From: Ramlibacter sp.
Lineage (GTDB): Bacteria > Pseudomonadota > Gammaproteobacteria > Burkholderiales > Burkholderiaceae_C
Length of the DNA stretch: 27,233 nt
Direction: 5' to 3'
Assembly: GCA_025351615.1 (NCBI GenBank)
Contig: JANXVP010000461.1
Location: 1-27,233 of the forward strand
A model generated the notes under the pieces. That model ran no database searches, was not told the origin of the DNA, and was given only the letters and a program-made list of their open reading frames with translations. Shown in pieces: positions 24,801-27,233 of the stretch (positions are counted from its first letter, which is position 1; every line of letters starts with the position of its first letter). Made by a program: the position numbers and the translations under genes.

Positions 24801-26956
24801 GAACACAGCCTGAACCCAATGGAAGCGGGATAGCCGACGCCGCTGGCGACCTCGCGCGGCTTCAGGAACAGGTCAAGCAGGCGCGCGACGAACTGGCCGA
24901 CCTGAACCGGCAACTGGCCCTGGCCCGCGTCCGGCTGGGCGACAACAAGGCGCTCCGGTTGCTGGAGGCGAACGAGCAGCTGGTGCTGGCGACGCTGGCG
25001 GCGCAGCGGGCCGCAGAAGCCAGCGAGCAGGCAGTGCACGAATTGATGGAAGCGGCGGAGCTGGATCCGCTCACGGGCCTGCCGACTGCGGCCCTGCTGC
25101 GCGCCCGACTGGCGCTTGCCATCGGCACTGCCGGCGTGAGTGGTGGCCGGGTGGCGCTGTTGCTGCTGAATCTGGCCGACTTCAAACTGATCAATGACAC
25201 GCTCGGGCACGCAATTGGCGACCAGGTGCTCAAGCTGGCTGGAGACAGCCTCGTGGCATCGGCCGGTGCCACGGCGACCGTCAGTCGACACCGCGGCAAC
25301 GAATTCCTGGTGTTGCTGCCGGATCTTGCGGACGTGTCGCAAGCAGTGGTCCAGGCCGCGTCCATCGTCGCGGCGCTCGGCGCCCCGACGATGCTGAACA
25401 ATCATGTATTGCGTTTAGCCGCCAACGTGGGCATCAGCGTCTTCCCGGAAGACAGCGCTGACCCCGACAGCATGATCGACCGGGCCATGGCAGCCATGTA
25501 CCGGGCCAAATGGAGCGGCGTGAGCAGTTACGCTTTCCAGGGCGAGACCGGTACCGCGGAACGAAGCCTGGAGCTGAGAACCCTCGAGGCGTTGCGGCGG
25601 CCGCTCGTCGACCGTCGATCGGCGACGGTGGAGTTCGAGCGCCATCATGCGCTGTTGCAGGAGGCGAACACGCAACTGGTGCTGGCTGCCATCAGCGCCC
25701 ATGAATTGCAGGCCGCAGCGGAGCAGGCGCAGCAACGGCAGACCACCTTTCTTGCCGTCCTGGCCCATGAACTGCGCAACCCGCTGACGCCGATCAGCAA
25801 CGCGGCGACCCTCCTGGGCCACATCCCATCCGACGGCCCGCTGCTGCCCAAGGTCCAGAAGATCATCGAACGCCAGGTCAGAAACATGTCACGCCTGGTC
25901 GAAGACCTGCTGGACGTTTCGCGGGCGACTGCCGGCAAGCTGAGTTTGCAGATGGAGGCGGTCGATCTCACAACCCTCATCGACAACGTGGTCGAGGCCT
26001 GCCGGCCGACGATGGATACCCGCCTGCAGCGGTTCGATATCCACCTGCCGCTGCCGGACCTCGAAGTGCAAGGCGACCCGGTGCGGCTGACGCAGATATT
26101 CACCAACCTGCTGGACAACGCTTCGAAGTACACGCCGCAGCGTGGTGAGATCCGTTTCACGGCAGTGTCCACTGACAATTCGGTGGTGTTGACCGTCGCG
26201 GACAACGGAATCGGGATTACCGAGGAAGCCTTGTCCACCATCTTCGAGCCCTTTGTGCAGGAGCAGCATGCAACCCTCTTCAACGGTGTGGGTCTGGGCA
26301 TCGGGCTCACCGTCGTGCGTGAACTGGTCGAAGGGCACGGTGGTACCGGAGAACACAACTCGCTCATTCTTAGCGCGACCGATTTGCAGGCCGCTCGCTA
26401 CTACCTCGATTCCATGATGGCCTGCTTAGAGGAAGAGGCTGCAATCACTGTGGCGATGGTTCTACCGAAGGACATGGCTCGCCTATATGAGGCCACCGAT
26501 CCGCTTTTCGGGACCGACGTAGCGCTCAAGTTTCCTGGCATTCAATACGACAGTTCGGAGGCGAGCAAGTGTCTTGCGCTGGGGCGCAGCACTGCCGCTT
26601 CATTTCATGCGATTCGGTGCCTTGAGACGGGGATAACCGCTATTTCGCGCTGTCTTGGCATTCCTGATCCAACTAAAGGCGCAGACAGGAATTGGGGCGC
26701 GGTGCTAGCAAAGGTGAAGGGCGAAATTGATCGTAGGTGGGTCGGGGGCGCATCCCGGTTCAGCGGTGATGGCGCTACCTTTGAAGGGTTGTATGGGGTG
26801 CTTGCGGCGCTCCAAAACCCGTACAGAAACGCGACGATGCACTTTGATCAAATCTACACCGAAGACGATGCAAAGCACATTGTTGCAATGGTGAAGGGCG
26901 TTATGCAGAAGATCGCTTCCCGGATGGACGAGAACGGGATACCGCTGGTGCCTTAG
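24797..26956 (+). CDS. GGDEF-like/histidine kinase fused in frame to a HEPN-like segment (chimera)
   Basis: 719 residues from GTG 24797, overlapping the KaiC-like TGA. Residues 20-90 form a coiled coil. A GGDEF-like domain (about 88-250) follows: DPLTGL, and FKLINDTLGHAIGD. Its signature is RGNEF (166-170), and the first metal Asp is N125, so cyclase activity is unlikely. A second coiled coil (280-315) leads to HisKA with phospho-acceptor H324 (AHELRNPL). HATPase has the N-box N441 (TNLLDNASKYT), D469 (VADNGIGI) and GLGIGLTVVRELVEGHGG. Normal homology stops at T517, before the final HATPase strand and any receiver domain. From about 26348 the frame runs into an unrelated HEPN-like stretch of about 200 residues with AT-richer codons. 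The kinase part belongs to the KaiC operon; the C-terminus is foreign. Confidence 0.85.
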   Translation: MRTQPEPNGSGIADAAGDLARLQEQVKQARDELADLNRQLALARVRLGDNKALRLLEANEQLVLATLAAQRAAEASEQAVHELMEAAELDPLTGLPTAALLRARLALAIGTAGVSGGRVALLLLNLADFKLINDTLGHAIGDQVLKLAGDSLVASAGATATVSRHRGNEFLVLLPDLADVSQAVVQAASIVAALGAPTMLNNHVLRLAANVGISVFPEDSADPDSMIDRAMAAMYRAKWSGVSSYAFQGETGTAERSLELRTLEALRRPLVDRRSATVEFERHHALLQEANTQLVLAAISAHELQAAAEQAQQRQTTFLAVLAHELRNPLTPISNAATLLGHIPSDGPLLPKVQKIIERQVRNMSRLVEDLLDVSRATAGKLSLQMEAVDLTTLIDNVVEACRPTMDTRLQRFDIHLPLPDLEVQGDPVRLTQIFTNLLDNASKYTPQRGEIRFTAVSTDNSVVLTVADNGIGITEEALSTIFEPFVQEQHATLFNGVGLGIGLTVVRELVEGHGGTGEHNSLILSATDLQAARYYLDSMMACLEEEAAITVAMVLPKDMARLYEATDPLFGTDVALKFPGIQYDSSEASKCLALGRSTAASFHAIRCLETGITAISRCLGIPDPTKGADRNWGAVLAKVKGEIDRRWVGGASRFSGDGATFEGLYGVLAALQNPYRNATMHFDQIYTEDDAKHIVAMVKGVMQKIASRMDENGIPLVP
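26348..26956 (+). pseudogene. HEPN-like protein segment, probably 5'-truncated, fused to the kinase
   Basis: About 202 residues in the same frame as the kinase. It shows ATDLQAARYYLDSMM, CLALGRSTAASFHAIRCLETG, ISRCLGIPDPTKGADRNWG and the motif R677-N-A-T-M-H682 in NPYRNATMHF, which fits the R-x4-6-H signature of HEPN domains (often RNases in abortive infection and toxin systems). I recall similar stand-alone hypothetical proteins from alphaproteobacterial mobile regions, with longer N-termini. An internal start at ATG 26414 is possible. No own ribosome site is evident, so expression probably depends on the kinase message. Function is inferred from one motif only. Confidence 0.55.
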
Positions 26957-27110
26957 GCGGAGCGATCACCTTCATAGCGCGCTCGAATGCCTTCCCTGAC
27001 TCGTCCACTTTAAGCGCCTTCGCAGTCTCAACGAACCGCTGATGCTGCGTCTTGCCCTTCAAGTCGGGCGGCTTATTTCTTGCCTTTCCGGCCTTTCCAG
27101 TGGGGTTCAT
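26901..27110 (-). CDS. Small basic hypothetical protein, 69 aa
   Basis: Starts at ATG 27110 behind AAAGGA (minus strand) and overlaps the 3' end of the HEPN-like segment by 56 bases in antisense. It is rich in Lys/Arg at both ends, with a helical centre (HQRFVETAKALKVDES, GKAFERAMKVIAPPK). The F-E/D-x-A-x(n)-A-F-E/D-x-A pattern resembles small uncharacterised proteins I have seen beside transposases. It begins 11 bases after the stop of the transposase-like frame, so it probably shares that transcript. No function can be given. Confidence 0.6.
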   Translation of the reverse strand: MNPTGKAGKARNKPPDLKGKTQHQRFVETAKALKVDESGKAFERAMKVIAPPKAPAVSRSRPSGKRSSA

Positions 27111-27121
27111 CCCATTTCCTT

Positions 27122-27232
27122 TCAGCTAACAGTCGTTTGATAGGTGAGCCGCTTGCCCTTCACACCGACCAGCAGGTTAAGCGCGCGCTCGAAATCGTTC
27201 ACGCCATTCGCAACGCGATTGGAGAAACGGAA
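27122..27232 (-). CDS. C-terminal end of a transposase, IS1595/ISXO2-like (5' part outside window)
   Basis: An open frame of 36 residues enters from beyond the window and stops at 27122-27124. It reads FRFSNRVANGVND, then FERALNLLVGVKGKRL and TYQTTVS. The F-R-x-N-R...G-V-x-D...G-K-R-L-T-Y pattern is what I recall for the C-terminus of ISXO2-like DDE transposases of the IS1595 family. None of the catalytic residues lie in the visible part, so the family call rests on this short stretch. The whole piece of sequence from 27111 to the window end holds nothing else. Confidence 0.6.
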   Translation of the reverse strand, partial: FRFSNRVANGVNDFERALNLLVGVKGKRLTYQTTVS

Positions 27233-27233
27233 A

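Larger units (their letters stand above)
26345..27233. mobile_element. Putative IS1595/ISXO2-type transposon with passenger genes, one end in the kinase gene (continues past window)
   Basis: The left limit is placed where kinase homology ends (after the GHGG motif). Inside are a HEPN-like coding segment (+), a small basic ORF (-) and the C-terminus of a transposase-like frame (-) running off the window. Codons such as TTA, ATA and AGA/AGG, nearly absent upstream, appear here. The right end and terminal inverted repeats are outside the window, so the element boundaries and target duplication cannot be verified. An assembly join at the GGTACC sequence (26342-26347) remains an alternative. Confidence 0.55.

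Noticed and set aside
26342..26347. GGTACC at the kinase/HEPN junction as proof of a cloning or assembly artefact
   Set aside because: A six-base site occurs by chance often. The downstream transposase-like frame offers a biological explanation, though read mapping is still needed to exclude a misjoin.
1..27233. tRNA, rRNA, riboswitch or CRISPR array
   Set aside because: No cloverleaf-like segment, regularly spaced repeat array or recognisable riboswitch core was seen on reading the intergenic stretches.

Overview
The window comes from a GC-rich betaproteobacterium, most likely a Burkholderiales/Comamonadaceae member. This is inferred from the GC-rich codon use, the frequent GTG starts, and gene neighbourhoods I associate with that group (dusB-fis-purH; hemL-thiD; a rubredoxin in front of pilGHIJ-chpA; yqgE-ruvX-pyrR-pyrB-pyrC'). 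No alignment or database search was possible, so the taxon is an inference.

Layout. 1-561 holds the 3' part of ychF. 572-1042 (-) is a YqaA/DedA-type membrane protein. 1173-4050 (+) is a translationally coupled dusB-fis-purH operon. It converges on hemL-thiD (4063-6301, -), and a hairpin spans both facing stop codons. 6399-16257 (+) is a short rubredoxin gene followed by the type IV pilus chemosensory system pilG-pilH-pilI-pilJ-chpA, where chpA encodes a multi-phosphotransfer kinase of 1981 aa. It converges on phrB (16267-17754, -), again with a hairpin over both stops. 17777-22327 (+) is a tightly overlapped run: yqgE-ruvX-pyrR-pyrB-pyrC'-plsC. The pyrC' product has lost the metal-binding histidines of dihydroorotase.

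The last 5 kb is the accessory and most interesting part. After a small orphan gene (22386-22613, -) and a spacer dense in inverted repeats comes a coupled three-gene module: an unrecognised 152-aa protein, a double-domain KaiC-like ATPase, and a signalling protein with a degenerate GGDEF domain followed by HisKA/HATPase. No kaiA- or kaiB-like gene is visible. I read it as a KaiC-based signalling operon with its own small partner and a kinase output.

The kinase gene is broken. Right after its last recognisable HATPase motif (near 26345) the frame runs directly into a foreign, AT-richer segment encoding a HEPN-like protein (R-N-x3-H motif). That segment is followed by a small basic ORF and the C-terminal end of what looks like an IS1595/ISXO2-type transposase, both on the minus strand at the window edge. 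The simplest reading is a transposon carrying passenger genes inserted in the kinase gene, creating an in-frame kinase-HEPN chimera. No tRNA, rRNA or CRISPR array was seen.
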